Notes under the pieces: model-generated
What the model was told of the DNA's origin: nothing
Database searches by the model: none
What the model saw: only the letters and a program-made list of their open reading frames with translations
Made by a program: the position numbers and the translations under genes
DNA from: Hyphomicrobiales bacterium
GTDB lineage: Bacteria; Pseudomonadota; Alphaproteobacteria; Rhizobiales; Rhizobiaceae
NCBI GenBank assembly: GCA_900473685.1
Contig: UCNE01000020.1
Span: 1-64,000, forward strand
Direction: 5' to 3'
DNA: 64,000 nucleotides
Part shown: positions 17,668 through 26,784 of the stretch, piece by piece
How the letters are laid out: every line of letters begins with the position of its first letter
How positions within the stretch are numbered: the stretch's first letter is position 1

Positions 17668-18776
17668 TGCGTCGGGTCTCCTGTTGCTTCAAGGACGATG
17701 CGGATGCGGGCTGCCATGTTGGGCCGGATGCCGTCGGGTGGATCGGCGAGCGACAGCCGCAGCGTGACGGTGCCTTTTTCCGCCGAGGCGATGGGCGCCA
17801 GCCGCAGCACCGTGACCGCGAATGGCTGATCGGGGAAAGCGTCGAGCACCGCCTGGCCGCGAAGGCCGGGTTTGAGAGGTGCGATGGAGGTCTCCGCCAC
17901 ATCGGCGTCGATCATCAGATTTTTGGTGTCGGTGATCGTGAGCAGGCTCTGGCTTTCGCGTACACTGTCGATGCGCGCCAGCACCGTGTCGCCGACGCGG
18001 GCGTCAAGGCGTGTGACGGTGCTGTCGAAGGGTGCGCGAACCGTCAGTTCCGCCACGTGTTCCCCGGCGATGCGGATAGCAAGGTCGGCACTCGCGGAAG
18101 ATTGCCGCGCCTGCGCCACGGCATTGGATGCTCGTTCGGCGGCGGCGCGCGCGTCTTCTAGCGCCTGTTTTGGGGTCGCATTGCGAGCGGCGAGGGTTTC
18201 GGCCCGGTTCAGCAGGGTGCGGGCCTGGGTCAAATCGATATCGCGGGCGGTGAGGACAAGTTCGGCCTGGGCTTTTTTGGCTCTCGCCTCTTCAAGCGCG
18301 AAACCGGCTCCGGCATCCTCCAGCAGGACGAGAGCCTGGCCCTTCACGACAGGATCGCTCGGCGCCACGGCGATCTGCGTGATCCTGCCCTCATATTTGG
18401 CGAAAACCGTCGTCGTGCTCGGCGCAACGACGAAGCCGGAGCCGGTGATCTCACGGCTGGCCGGGACGGGATTACGAACGGCAGACCGTTCACCGCTGGC
18501 CTGTCCCATCGAGACAGGGCCGGCGGTGGCATGCTCCGGCTCCGGCAGGGCGGTTTCGATACGGCGAACCACGTCAGGCCGATAGAGAAGGATGCCGGCG
18601 CCAGCCCCGGCAATCAGTACTGCAAGGCAGACCGGAAGGACGAGCCGCCGAAATACTGGCTTCAGCGACTGAGCATTGTGGGGGGCAGGTTCGAGCGAAA
18701 GTGGCTTGAGCGCTTCGGCGCGTTTTCGCTGTTGTTCGGTGGCGACGTCAAAATGTGTGTTCATGCCGGGCATCAT
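17664..18776 (-). CDS. HlyD/RND-type periplasmic adaptor of an ABC efflux system
   Basis: A 370-residue membrane-fusion protein. A cytoplasmic tail is followed by one membrane helix (about 45-66, LPVCLAVLIAGAGAGILLY), a lipoyl half-motif (GRITQIAVAPSDPVVKGQAL), a coiled-coil hairpin rich in Ala, Glu and Arg (about 165-240), the second lipoyl half (VRAPFDSTVTRLDARVGD) and a beta-barrel. It would link the FtsX-type ABC pump to the outer membrane; no outer-membrane channel gene is adjacent. Starts at 18776, 18773 or 18764 are all possible; none has a strong ribosome site. First gene of the operon; its promoter must lie in the short gap after the AraC gene or further up. Confidence 0.83.
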   Translation of the reverse strand: MMPGMNTHFDVATEQQRKRAEALKPLSLEPAPHNAQSLKPVFRRLVLPVCLAVLIAGAGAGILLYRPDVVRRIETALPEPEHATAGPVSMGQASGERSAVRNPVPASREITGSGFVVAPSTTTVFAKYEGRITQIAVAPSDPVVKGQALVLLEDAGAGFALEEARAKKAQAELVLTARDIDLTQARTLLNRAETLAARNATPKQALEDARAAAERASNAVAQARQSSASADLAIRIAGEHVAELTVRAPFDSTVTRLDARVGDTVLARIDSVRESQSLLTITDTKNLMIDADVAETSIAPLKPGLRGQAVLDAFPDQPFAVTVLRLAPIASAEKGTVTLRLSLADPPDGIRPNMAARIRIVLEATGDPTQ

Positions 18777-18810
18777 CGCCGGCAGGGGGCAAAGCGCGAC
18801 CTGGAACGCG

Positions 18811-19854
18811 TTATGGGTCGTGCTTGATCGCGATCCGGGACCTTGCAGCCTTGTGCTCGCGCCATTCCAGTGGGGACATTTCGGTCACGCGGCGGAATTC
18901 GCGATTGAAGTTGGACTTGGTCTGGAAGCCCACGTCGAACATGATCTCGGTCACGGGTTTGTCCGTTTCGGCAAGCAGGGTGCAGGCCTCGGCGATCCGG
19001 TACTCATTGACATATTGCGAGACGTTCTTGCCCGTTGCCCGGTTGATTGCCGTGGAAATCTGCCGGGCCGGAATGCCGAGCTTGCGCGCAAGACGGTCGA
19101 GGTTGAGATCGACATCGCGGTAGACATGTTTCGACGCCATCAACGTCTCGACGGCCGACAAAATCTCCCTGTCGCCGCTCGTCTCGGACGGTACGGCCGC
19201 GTCCCCGGTCTCGGCAGTTGCGTGGCTGCGGCTTGCGGCCGCCGCGGCAATCGACAGGATGATCAGCGAAACAAGACTGCCGGCCGCAATCAGCGGCGGA
19301 GAATGTTCTCCGCCCATCCAGGTCAGATCGAAGAATACAAAGGCGTCGATGGCCGCCGACAAGAGCAGGGCTAGAGCGGCAAAGAGGATGGCGCGGTAGG
19401 CGGGGACCGCCTCCTCGAAGGGTGCGAGACGCAAGGAATCCGTCCCGGATCGCATCAGCAGCAGGATTGCAACCGCATAGGCGAGGAAGATCAATACCAG
19501 CGTGATATCGATGGCATCGCGCCTGGTTGCCAGCAAAACGACGATGACGAGCATCGGAACAGCATGGAGACCAAGGCGGCGCAGCGGCGGCGTGCGGTTC
19601 CTGCGCACCAGTTCCGTTACGCCGGCATAGGCGAGCGGCGGCACGGTGGAAGCCAGCACCGGTGCGAGAAACATGATGACGCCGCGCACGCCATACCCCC
19701 AGCGCAATCCGGAGAGCAACGACAAGAGCGTACTGACAAGAATGAGTGCCAGAAATGGCCGGTTCGCCGGCCTGTCATCGCTTTGACGCACCGTGGCGGC
19801 GAAAAGAACAAGCAGCAGGATGGCGACGACGAAGGGGAACGGGACGAACAGCAT
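18811..19854 (-). CDS. AraC-family regulator with an N-terminal multi-helix membrane domain
   Basis: The protein begins with about seven hydrophobic segments (from LMLFVPFPFVVAILLLVLF to LIAAGSLVSLIILSIAA, residues 1-220) and ends with an AraC DNA-binding domain (LARKLGIPARQISTAINR and DVGFQTKSNFNREFRRVTEM). Membrane-anchored AraC proteins of this kind are thought to sense membrane or envelope signals. It is 34 nt upstream of the ABC efflux operon on the same strand, so it probably controls it. I choose the start at 19854 because the first helix begins there; an upstream ATG at 19932 would add 26 residues with no clear function. Confidence 0.82.
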   Translation of the reverse strand: MLFVPFPFVVAILLLVLFAATVRQSDDRPANRPFLALILVSTLLSLLSGLRWGYGVRGVIMFLAPVLASTVPPLAYAGVTELVRRNRTPPLRRLGLHAVPMLVIVVLLATRRDAIDITLVLIFLAYAVAILLLMRSGTDSLRLAPFEEAVPAYRAILFAALALLLSAAIDAFVFFDLTWMGGEHSPPLIAAGSLVSLIILSIAAAAASRSHATAETGDAAVPSETSGDREILSAVETLMASKHVYRDVDLNLDRLARKLGIPARQISTAINRATGKNVSQYVNEYRIAEACTLLAETDKPVTEIMFDVGFQTKSNFNREFRRVTEMSPLEWREHKAARSRIAIKHDP

Positions 19855-20059
19855 GAGATTCCGGTGCACGAGGGGAGAGACGCAGTTTCGGCCATCCTGC
19901 CCTGCGAGACAACCTCCCGCGACCTGCATCATGTTTCAGGTCCAGCACATTGCCCTGTTTTAGGAATCCGGAAACACCTTTTGCCGCCGACGCCAGGCCG
20001 CTGGTTCGCGTCAGCGCGAGACCGAAGGGTATCAATGGCTACGGCGCGCTGATGCCACC

Positions 20060-20518
20060 TTATACAGAACGGCTTCCATGGAGGCGGGAATTCCCCCAGC
20101 TTCGCAGCGCTTGCTGCGTGATCGCGTTAATCTGCCAACCTTCACCGGATTTCGCGAAACCAAAAACATACGATCCGCACGAATGATAGAAGTCGTCTCC
20201 TTCCTGGGACGGCGTATTCGCGAACCGCAAGATGAGATAGTTGCAGCGGCCGCGGACACTTTGTCCGTCCCATGACAGAAGCAGATTCGAGAAACTATGC
20301 ATCTTTGCGAGGGTGTCGACAGCGCTCCGCCGCCGATCCACGAACGCAGCACCGGACATGTTGGTGGGTGGTTCCCGGCCGGACGAGGCATAGTCGACGA
20401 AAATGCGGTCGGCCAATGTCGATATCATCGCATTCCAATCACGCTCGTCGAATGCCAGGAAGAACCGTGAGAGGAGATTTGAGATCTCCTGTTCATCTTT
20501 GATGTCTATTGTATTCAT
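20060..20518 (-). CDS. SnoaL-like / NTF2-fold protein
   Basis: A 152-residue protein with the SnoaL-type cone fold pattern: an N-terminal helix EISNLLSRFFLAFDERDWNA, then MISTLADRIFVDYASSG and GWQINAITQQ near the end. Such proteins include isomerases, dehydratases and non-enzymatic binding proteins, and the sequence alone does not decide. It is the last gene downstream of the carboxylate transporter and lyase genes, 35 nt after the lyase, suggesting it handles a related metabolite. Confidence 0.7.
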   Translation of the reverse strand: MNTIDIKDEQEISNLLSRFFLAFDERDWNAMISTLADRIFVDYASSGREPPTNMSGAAFVDRRRSAVDTLAKMHSFSNLLLSWDGQSVRGRCNYLILRFANTPSQEGDDFYHSCGSYVFGFAKSGEGWQINAITQQALRSWGNSRLHGSRSV

Positions 20519-20553
20519 GGTTTTGCGGGCCTCCTTTTACGCCTGCGAGATGA

Positions 20554-21456
20554 TCAGCCCGGTAGACGGCTCGCCACGATCGTTGCGTCCAAAGCCTCGT
20601 AGCCGGCGAGATCGATCACGCCGTAAAGCTCTGCCCGAGTTTGCATTTGGTCCAGAATGCCGCTGGTGGACCCCGTGCGAGCGATCTCTTCATACAAGGC
20701 TTGCTGGGCCTTGTTCGCGACCCTCAGCGAAGAGACGGGCCAGATGATCATGCGATAGCCGAGGGCTTGCAGCCTTTCTGCCGTCATCGGCGGCGATCGT
20801 CCGAACTCGGTCATATTGGCAAGCAGGGGTGCGCCGCTCATCGCGGCAGCGAATTCAGAGAACATCGCTTCCGTCGTCAAAGCTTCGGGGAAGATCGCGT
20901 CCGCACCAGCTTTGACGTAGATTCGCGCGCGATCGATGGCTTGGTCCAATCCTTCGCCGGCGGCGTCCGTCCGCGCAATGATGTAGAGCGACCGGCGAGC
21001 CCGGGCCGCAGCGGCAACCTTGGCAGCCATGTCTTGCGGCGTGGCGAGCCTCTTGTCATTCAGGTGCCCGCATTTCTTGGGGAGAAGCTGATCCTCGATC
21101 TGGATGGCCGCAGCTCCTATTTCCTCAAGCCGGCGGACCGTATGCATCACATTGAGAGCTTCACCAAAGCCGGTGTCGCCATCGACCAGCAGCGGCAGAC
21201 CCGAGGCTTTCACGATCTGGCGTGCGAAGAAGAGGACGTCTTCAAGGGTCAGGACACCGAGGTCCGGCAATCCCATCGATGCGCTCATAGCCGCCCCCGA
21301 CAGATAGAGCGCTTCGAAACCAGCGGCCTTTGCCTGAAGCGCGGCATGGCCGTTATGGGCGCCCGGCATCCGCACGATGCCGGGCCTTGCAAGGAGCCTG
21401 CGCAGGCGATCGCCAGCCGGCACAGCCTCGTGTTCCCCTGGGACGAGATAGGACAT
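20554..21456 (-). CDS. Isocitrate lyase / PEP mutase superfamily lyase (2-methylisocitrate lyase-like)
   Basis: A 300-residue (beta/alpha)8 enzyme. Active-site landmarks are LYLSGAAMSASMGLPD, LVDGDTGFGEALN (metal-binding Asp), AAIQIEDQLLPKKCGHL with the catalytic loop Cys, and YIIARTDAAGEGLDQAI. The KKCGH loop marks the methylisocitrate lyase / dimethylmalate lyase / oxaloacetase branch, which cleaves C-C bonds in branched di- or tricarboxylates. No methylcitrate synthase or prpD gene is near. Instead it lies 8 nt downstream of a tripartite carboxylate transporter, so it probably cleaves the imported acid. The exact substrate is open. Confidence 0.82.
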   Translation of the reverse strand: MSYLVPGEHEAVPAGDRLRRLLARPGIVRMPGAHNGHAALQAKAAGFEALYLSGAAMSASMGLPDLGVLTLEDVLFFARQIVKASGLPLLVDGDTGFGEALNVMHTVRRLEEIGAAAIQIEDQLLPKKCGHLNDKRLATPQDMAAKVAAAARARRSLYIIARTDAAGEGLDQAIDRARIYVKAGADAIFPEALTTEAMFSEFAAAMSGAPLLANMTEFGRSPPMTAERLQALGYRMIIWPVSSLRVANKAQQALYEEIARTGSTSGILDQMQTRAELYGVIDLAGYEALDATIVASRLPG

Positions 21457-21464
21457 GGATCACC

Positions 21465-22994
21465 TCACTCCGATTCGACGATGGCCTTGTGCCGCCAGCC
21501 TCGGAATGTTGGCAGCAGCAAAGGCACCAGCAGCACCGCAGCCGCCATGGCCCAGAGCGTGATGGAGATCGGGCTCGACCACAGGATCGCGATATCTCCC
21601 GCCGACAGAGACAGCGCCCTGCGGAGGCTTTGCTCAAGGATCTTTCCAAGAACCAGGCCGAGAATCAGCGGCGCCATCGGCACACCGGCACTGCGCAGGA
21701 AATAAGCGCCGACGCCGAGCGCGACCATCAGCACCAGATCGAATGTGGTCGATTTGCCGGAATAGACACCGATGGTGCTGACGACCACGATGAAAGGCAC
21801 AAGCACCCACGCCGGAACCGAAAGCATTCTCGCGAAGAGACCGACAAGAGGAATGTTGATCGCAAGAAGAATGATGTTGCCGACGAACAACGAGGCGATC
21901 AGTCCCCAGACCAAGTCGGGCTGCGACCGGAAAAGCGCCGGGCCCGGCGTGATATTGTAGAGCGTCAGGACGCCGAGCATGATCGCCGTCGTGCCGGAGC
22001 TCGGAATACCAAGCGTGAGCATCGGGATGAAGTTGCTGTTCGAGGCGCTGTTGTTGGCGGCTTCGACCGATGCCAGCCCGCGCATGTCACCCTTGCCGAA
22101 GCGGCTCCCTTCCGGATCGCTCTTCTCAACGAGGCGCTTTTCCGTGGTGTAGGCGAGAGCCGATGCGACGGTACCTCCGGCACCGGGAAGGATGCCGACG
22201 AAGAAGCCGATCAGCGATCCGCGCAGTGTCGCGACGTTGGTGAAGCGCATTTCTGCCCGGTTGAAGAGTTGCCGGCCAAGATTTTCGACCCGGATGGAAG
22301 CGCCGCTATGCATCGTGTCCAGCATGATCAGCAGTTCGCTGATTGCGAAGAGGCCAATGACGACCGTGGCAAACTGGACGCCATCGACGAGGTTGGGTGA
22401 CCCGAACGTGTACCTGTAGACACCCGAATTTGCATCGATGCCGATCGTCGAGATGGCAAGGCCGATCATGATGGCGAGCAGCGCCTTGACGGGCTTGTCG
22501 GTCAGCAATCCCGTGAGACAGGCGAAGGCAAATATCATCAGCGCGACATATTCGACCGGGCCGAAAGCGAGTGCCCAACGCGCCAGCAAGGGGGCGGCCA
22601 GCACAATGCCGATCGTGGCGATGGCGGACCCGACAAACGACGTCCAGGCGGAGAGTGAAAGGGCGATGCCCGCCTTGCCCTGACGCGCCAGCGGATAGCC
22701 TTCCAGCGCTGTCATGACAGCAGAAGCCTCACCGGGCACGTTGAGCAGGATGGCGCTGATACGGCCGCCATATTCCGATCCGATATAGATCGCCGCCATC
22801 AGGATAAGCGATCCTTCCGGCGGAAGGCCAAGAGCAAAGACGACCGGCACGAGCATCGCAACCGCATTGATCGGCCCAAGCCCCGGAAGCACGCCGACCA
22901 TGGTGCCGATGATCGCGCCCAGCGACGCAAGCAGAAGGTTTTCCGGCGCCAGCGCGATGCCAAAGCCATGCATGAGATAGTTGAGTGTATCCAT
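21465..22994 (-). CDS. tctA: Tripartite tricarboxylate transporter, large membrane subunit TctA
   Basis: A 509-residue membrane protein with about a dozen hydrophobic segments. The TctA signatures are GTMVGVLPGLGPINAVAML near residue 30 and a related repeat GFFVGILPGAGGTVASALAY near 270, reflecting the internal duplication of this family. It forms the channel of a cation-driven carboxylate importer with the small TctB and the binding protein TctC encoded just upstream. Its start overlaps the tctB stop by 1 nt. Confidence 0.92.
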   Translation of the reverse strand: MDTLNYLMHGFGIALAPENLLLASLGAIIGTMVGVLPGLGPINAVAMLVPVVFALGLPPEGSLILMAAIYIGSEYGGRISAILLNVPGEASAVMTALEGYPLARQGKAGIALSLSAWTSFVGSAIATIGIVLAAPLLARWALAFGPVEYVALMIFAFACLTGLLTDKPVKALLAIMIGLAISTIGIDANSGVYRYTFGSPNLVDGVQFATVVIGLFAISELLIMLDTMHSGASIRVENLGRQLFNRAEMRFTNVATLRGSLIGFFVGILPGAGGTVASALAYTTEKRLVEKSDPEGSRFGKGDMRGLASVEAANNSASNSNFIPMLTLGIPSSGTTAIMLGVLTLYNITPGPALFRSQPDLVWGLIASLFVGNIILLAINIPLVGLFARMLSVPAWVLVPFIVVVSTIGVYSGKSTTFDLVLMVALGVGAYFLRSAGVPMAPLILGLVLGKILEQSLRRALSLSAGDIAILWSSPISITLWAMAAAVLLVPLLLPTFRGWRHKAIVESE

Positions 22995-23434
22995 CAGATG
23001 ATCCCCCCAAACGGGCCTACCGGCAGGACGACCTCCAAAACACGGTCAAACAGGGCATAGGACGAAACGGCGAGAACGATGCCCGCCATACCGCCCTGCC
23101 ACCATTTTGCTCCGAAGATCATGGCAATCGGGATCATAAAGATCGTCGTTGCGATGACGAAGCCGAGCGGCTGAAAAAGCAAGGCGTAGCCGAGAAGGGA
23201 GCCAGACAGGGCCGCAATCGCCCTGCCTGGCCCAGCTGTGACCGTCTCGTTGGGTTCACCGGGTTTCACGACGAGGATGATTCCGCAGAGCGCGATCATT
23301 GCTGCCGCGATCAGAGGAAAGGCGCGGGGTCCGACGGGCTCGTAGGCAAAGGGTGCCTGCAATCCGTACCCAAAGGCGAGCATGATTGTTGCGACCGCGA
23401 TTGCGGCCGCCCCTAAAAGACGGTCGGTATTCAT
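22994..23434 (-). CDS. tctB: Tripartite tricarboxylate transporter, small membrane subunit TctB
   Basis: A 146-residue protein with four hydrophobic segments, typical of TctB: GAAAIAVATIMLAFGYGL, FPLIAAAMIALCGIILVV, SGSLLGYALLFQPLGFVIAT and a C-terminal one. The chosen start at 23434 (MNTDRLLG) lies 10 nt after the TctC stop; an in-frame ATG at 23491 would overlap tctC. TctB proteins are poorly conserved in sequence, and the position between tctC and tctA supports the call. Confidence 0.88.
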   Translation of the reverse strand: MNTDRLLGAAAIAVATIMLAFGYGLQAPFAYEPVGPRAFPLIAAAMIALCGIILVVKPGEPNETVTAGPGRAIAALSGSLLGYALLFQPLGFVIATTIFMIPIAMIFGAKWWQGGMAGIVLAVSSYALFDRVLEVVLPVGPFGGII

Positions 23435-23444
23435 GTCGATAGCC

Positions 23445-24437
23445 TTATTTGGTGGCGAGGCCGAATTCGGCGGCGAGAGCTTTGTAGGCAACCACCTGCT
23501 TCTTGACGAATGCGGTTGTCTCCTCGCCAGTCATCGGAAGCGGGAAGAGGTTGCGCTTGCGAAGGGCCTCCTCGTATCCGGGTGACTTCATGGTCGCGGC
23601 GAACGCGTCAGACCACCATTTGTAATCGGCGTCACTGACTTCCGGACCGACATAGAAACCGCGAACGATCGGCCACTTGATGTCAAAACCCTGTTCGGCA
23701 GCGGTAGGCACGCCGGCCAGCTTGCCTGGCAATCTCTGCTCGGAGAAGATCGCCAGGAGCTTCAGCGGCGCGCCGCCGTCGATGGCTGCCTGGCTGTCGC
23801 CGACATCGTTCATGCAGACACTGACATGCCCGCCCTGCAAGGCGGTTGCACAATCACCGCCGCCTTCGAACGCAACGAAACGCATCGCCTTGTAATCAAT
23901 ACCCGCCGCGCGAGCCGCCATCGCCGCCTTCATCCAATCCTGGCTTCCGATGGTACCGCCGGCACCGATGATGACGGAAGTTGGATCTTTCTTGATCGCC
24001 TCCATCAAGCCGGAAAGCGACGTGAATTCGCTGTTTTCCTGAACGACCACGGCGCCATAGTCGGCACCGACGCTTGCAACCCAGCGGACGTCCTTCTCCG
24101 TATAGGCGCCGAATTTTCCCTGAGCCAGATTGAGAAGGGAGCCGGCCGAGAAGGCCACGATGGTCCCGGGCTCGGCCCGGCGCTGTCCGACGATGGCGTT
24201 ATAGGCGACTGCGCCAATGCCGCCCGGCATGTAGGACACCCGGACAGGTGATTTCACCGCCCCCGATTCCTGCAGCGTCGCCTGGGCCAGTTTGCAGGTG
24301 ATATCAAATCCGCCGCCCGGCTGGGCCGGTGCGACGCATTCCGGGTTCTTCGGCTCGGCAAATGCAATCGATGGCGTGGCCCAGAATGCGGCCGACGCGA
24401 GAGCGGCCGTCATTACGGCGCGTGGAACAAATGTCAT
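23445..24437 (-). CDS. tctC: Tripartite tricarboxylate transporter periplasmic binding protein TctC (Bug family)
   Basis: A 330-residue secreted binding protein. The start at 24437 follows GGAGGAG and gives a signal peptide (FVPRAVMTAALASAAFWA, cleavage about residue 27 after FAE or AFA). Bug-family marks are CVAPAQPGGGFDITCKLA near the mature N terminus and YMPGGIGAVAYNAIVGQR. It carries unusual Cys pairs (CVAP... CKLA and GDCATALQ... VCMND) that may form disulfides. The ligand should be a carboxylate matching the lyase downstream. First gene of the transporter operon; the 82-nt gap after the kinase gene probably has its promoter. Confidence 0.88.
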   Translation of the reverse strand: MTFVPRAVMTAALASAAFWATPSIAFAEPKNPECVAPAQPGGGFDITCKLAQATLQESGAVKSPVRVSYMPGGIGAVAYNAIVGQRRAEPGTIVAFSAGSLLNLAQGKFGAYTEKDVRWVASVGADYGAVVVQENSEFTSLSGLMEAIKKDPTSVIIGAGGTIGSQDWMKAAMAARAAGIDYKAMRFVAFEGGGDCATALQGGHVSVCMNDVGDSQAAIDGGAPLKLLAIFSEQRLPGKLAGVPTAAEQGFDIKWPIVRGFYVGPEVSDADYKWWSDAFAATMKSPGYEEALRKRNLFPLPMTGEETTAFVKKQVVAYKALAAEFGLATK

Positions 24438-24519
24438 GAGTGTCTCCTCCGGTAACGTGTGCAGACCTCCTATCTGCAGGCGCCCGCTATATCCGATCCA
24501 ACCTTTCAGCCGGCTTTCA

Positions 24520-25917
24520 TCACGCTTCAGGGACAACAATGCTGACGATCAGGCCGGATCGATCATCGCGATTCTTCACGACCATGGTCCCCCCGCTGGC
24601 GCGCGCCACGGTCAGGGCGATCGCCAGTCCAAGCCCGCTCCCCTTCGTGTTGCCGCTGCGGAAGCGCGTACCCGCGTGGGCCAGCTCTTCTGCGTTCATC
24701 CCTGGTCCCTCATCGATGAAATCGATCGCGGCAGTCCCATCCTGTTGCCGGATCACAACGGCGATCAGGCTGCCCTCCTGGGTGTAGGAGACGGCATTGT
24801 CGAGAATGTTCATGAATGCCTCCTGGAGCAGCCCCTCGTTCGCCAGGATACAGACCGGATCGTCAGGCGCCTCCAGAACGCAATCCATCCGCCGCGCTCG
24901 AATACGCGGCCAGAGCGTACGGATCGTGTCGGCAGCTGTCTCGGAGAGATTGAGCACAGTCTGGGGGTAGATTTCCGTCCCCTGATGCGTGCGGGCCTTG
25001 GCGAGAGCCAGGAGCTGGTTGGTCGTCCGGACCGCCCGCTCCAGAACATCGCGCGATGCCCCGAGCGTCTGGCGTATTTCACCGAGGTTATCCTGATGCA
25101 GTGCATAGTCGATCTGTGTCCGCAGAATGGTCATCGGCGTCCTCAGCTGATGGGAGGCATCGTCGAGGAAACGCCGTTGCTGCTCTGCCTGATCGACCGT
25201 TCTTTGCATCAGCCCGTTCATGGCCTGCACGAGCGGTATGACCTCCAGGGGGAGAGAGCTCACTTCGACAGGCGTAAGATCGTCCGGCTCCTTTGCGTCT
25301 ATCGCTTCACGAAGACGGTTCAGCGGTTTGACGGCAAGAAAAACGCCAACGGCCAGGAGGGCGGCGATGACGGCGACGACGAGAAGGTCGCGCAGAACGG
25401 CGCGCAGGATCAGTTCATTGCGAAAAGAAGTCCGCGAGACCTTCGTCTCGGCGACCTGGATGGTAATTTGCGTGCCTTCCGGCTTTCCGGCATCCAACGG
25501 CCGCTTCAAGGTGCCGATCCGGATCTGCTCACCAAAATACGTGCCGTCTTCGAAACGGAGTTCACCACTTGCCAATCCGCCGGTCTGAGGCAGCAGGACG
25601 TCGCCAATCTGGACAAGGCCGTCGCTTGTCGAGACGTTGAAATAGACCTTGCCTTGCGCCGTCAGCTGGAAAAACGCGAAAAGGTTATAGGGGAGTTCAA
25701 CCCCGACGCCGCCGCTTTCCGTCGAGATGTTCGCATCGATCGCTCTGACCGCTCCGGCGAGCGAGCGGTCGTAGGCGCTATCGGCCATTTCCCTGATTGT
25801 CGTGGCGCTGAACCAGAGCGTCGTCGCCATTGCCACTACGATCGCCGGAACGATCCAGAAGCCGAGCGTGACCGCCAACCGGCGTCCGCTCCTGTCGCCG
25901 CCTGCCGGCATGCTCAT
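24520..25917 (-). CDS. tctE: Sensor histidine kinase, TctE type
   Basis: A 465-residue inner-membrane kinase. It has a first helix at about 15-33, a periplasmic two-component-sensor N domain (containing ELPYNLFAFFQLTAQGKVYF), a second helix about 190-210 (LLVVAVIAALLAVGVFLAV), the phospho-acceptor His in LDDASHQLRTPMTI, N box MNILDNAVSYTQEG, G1 DFIDEGPGM and G2 GSGLGLAIA. TctE proteins sense the tri- or dicarboxylate carried by the adjacent TctCBA importer. Its start overlaps the response regulator stop by 4 nt. Confidence 0.9.
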   Translation of the reverse strand: MSMPAGGDRSGRRLAVTLGFWIVPAIVVAMATTLWFSATTIREMADSAYDRSLAGAVRAIDANISTESGGVGVELPYNLFAFFQLTAQGKVYFNVSTSDGLVQIGDVLLPQTGGLASGELRFEDGTYFGEQIRIGTLKRPLDAGKPEGTQITIQVAETKVSRTSFRNELILRAVLRDLLVVAVIAALLAVGVFLAVKPLNRLREAIDAKEPDDLTPVEVSSLPLEVIPLVQAMNGLMQRTVDQAEQQRRFLDDASHQLRTPMTILRTQIDYALHQDNLGEIRQTLGASRDVLERAVRTTNQLLALAKARTHQGTEIYPQTVLNLSETAADTIRTLWPRIRARRMDCVLEAPDDPVCILANEGLLQEAFMNILDNAVSYTQEGSLIAVVIRQQDGTAAIDFIDEGPGMNAEELAHAGTRFRSGNTKGSGLGLAIALTVARASGGTMVVKNRDDRSGLIVSIVVPEA

Positions 25918-26591
25918 GCCAATCCCGCCTCAAGGACGTATCCCAATCCTCTCAGTGTCCTGATCTGCGCCGATCCTGAAAGCTTCTTGCGCAAACGATG
26001 TGCGATCACCTCGATTGCCTCGAGATGAATCTCGGCATCATAGGAGAACATCCGGTCCATGATTTTTTGCTTGGACATCGGTTCACCGGCGTGCTGGATC
26101 AGGATCCGCAGCATCGAATGCTCCCTGGGCGTCAGCTCCAAGGCGCTTGTACCGAGGGTAAAACGTTGTTCAGCGGACGAAAAGGCGAGATCGCCGCAGG
26201 TAAAGGTTCCGGCGTTGCGGCCATGCGCCCGCCGCACCAGAGCGACAAGACGGGCCTCAAGCTCCTCGATTGCAAAAGGCTTCGCCAGGAAGTCGTCGGC
26301 TCCCTGGTGAAGGCTGCCGGTCCTCTCGGTTAACGTATCGCGGGCTGTAAGGATGAGGGCTGGCGTCGTATCTTGCCTTCCACGCATGGCAGCGAGAACC
26401 GCGCGGCCATCCATGACCGGGAGCCCCAGGTCGAGAACCACGACATCGAATTCTTCGTTTCGCAGGCGGGCGTCCGCGGCACGTCCGTCTTCCGCCCATT
26501 CGATGATGAATTCATATCGCTGATTGAGCGCCTTTATAAGCCATTGCGCCAATTCGGCATCGTCTTCGACCAGCAGAATTTTCAAAGACAC
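25914..26591 (-). CDS. tctD: OmpR-type response regulator, TctD-like
   Basis: A response regulator of about 225 residues. It has an N-terminal receiver with acidic pair LLVEDDAEL, phospho-Asp in VVLDLGLPVMDG, conserved Thr/Ala in LILTARD and Lys in FLAKPFAIEELEARL, followed by an OmpR winged helix (LTPREHSMLRILIQHAGEP and IEVIAHRLRKKL). I use the GTG at 26591 (VSLKILLVEDD) as start because the domain begins there; an ATG at 26687 would add 32 unlikely residues. It likely activates tctCBA and the lyase gene on carboxylate sensing. Confidence 0.87.
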   Translation of the reverse strand: MSLKILLVEDDAELAQWLIKALNQRYEFIIEWAEDGRAADARLRNEEFDVVVLDLGLPVMDGRAVLAAMRGRQDTTPALILTARDTLTERTGSLHQGADDFLAKPFAIEELEARLVALVRRAHGRNAGTFTCGDLAFSSAEQRFTLGTSALELTPREHSMLRILIQHAGEPMSKQKIMDRMFSYDAEIHLEAIEVIAHRLRKKLSGSAQIRTLRGLGYVLEAGLA

Positions 26592-26784
26592 CCCCGATGC
26601 CCGTTGTCGTGGAGGCGATGGGTAACGCGTGTGAAGCAGAGCCAATCGCAAGCGGTTACGATTACTCCACGCCGGTTTTTCGCGCAAACGCTCTGAGTTG
26701 TTACCTGCTATCTCCCGTCATCAGCCATCCCGGTCGCAGCCCCCATACCCGAGACGGCCCAACTGATCCGTTTGATCATCCTGG

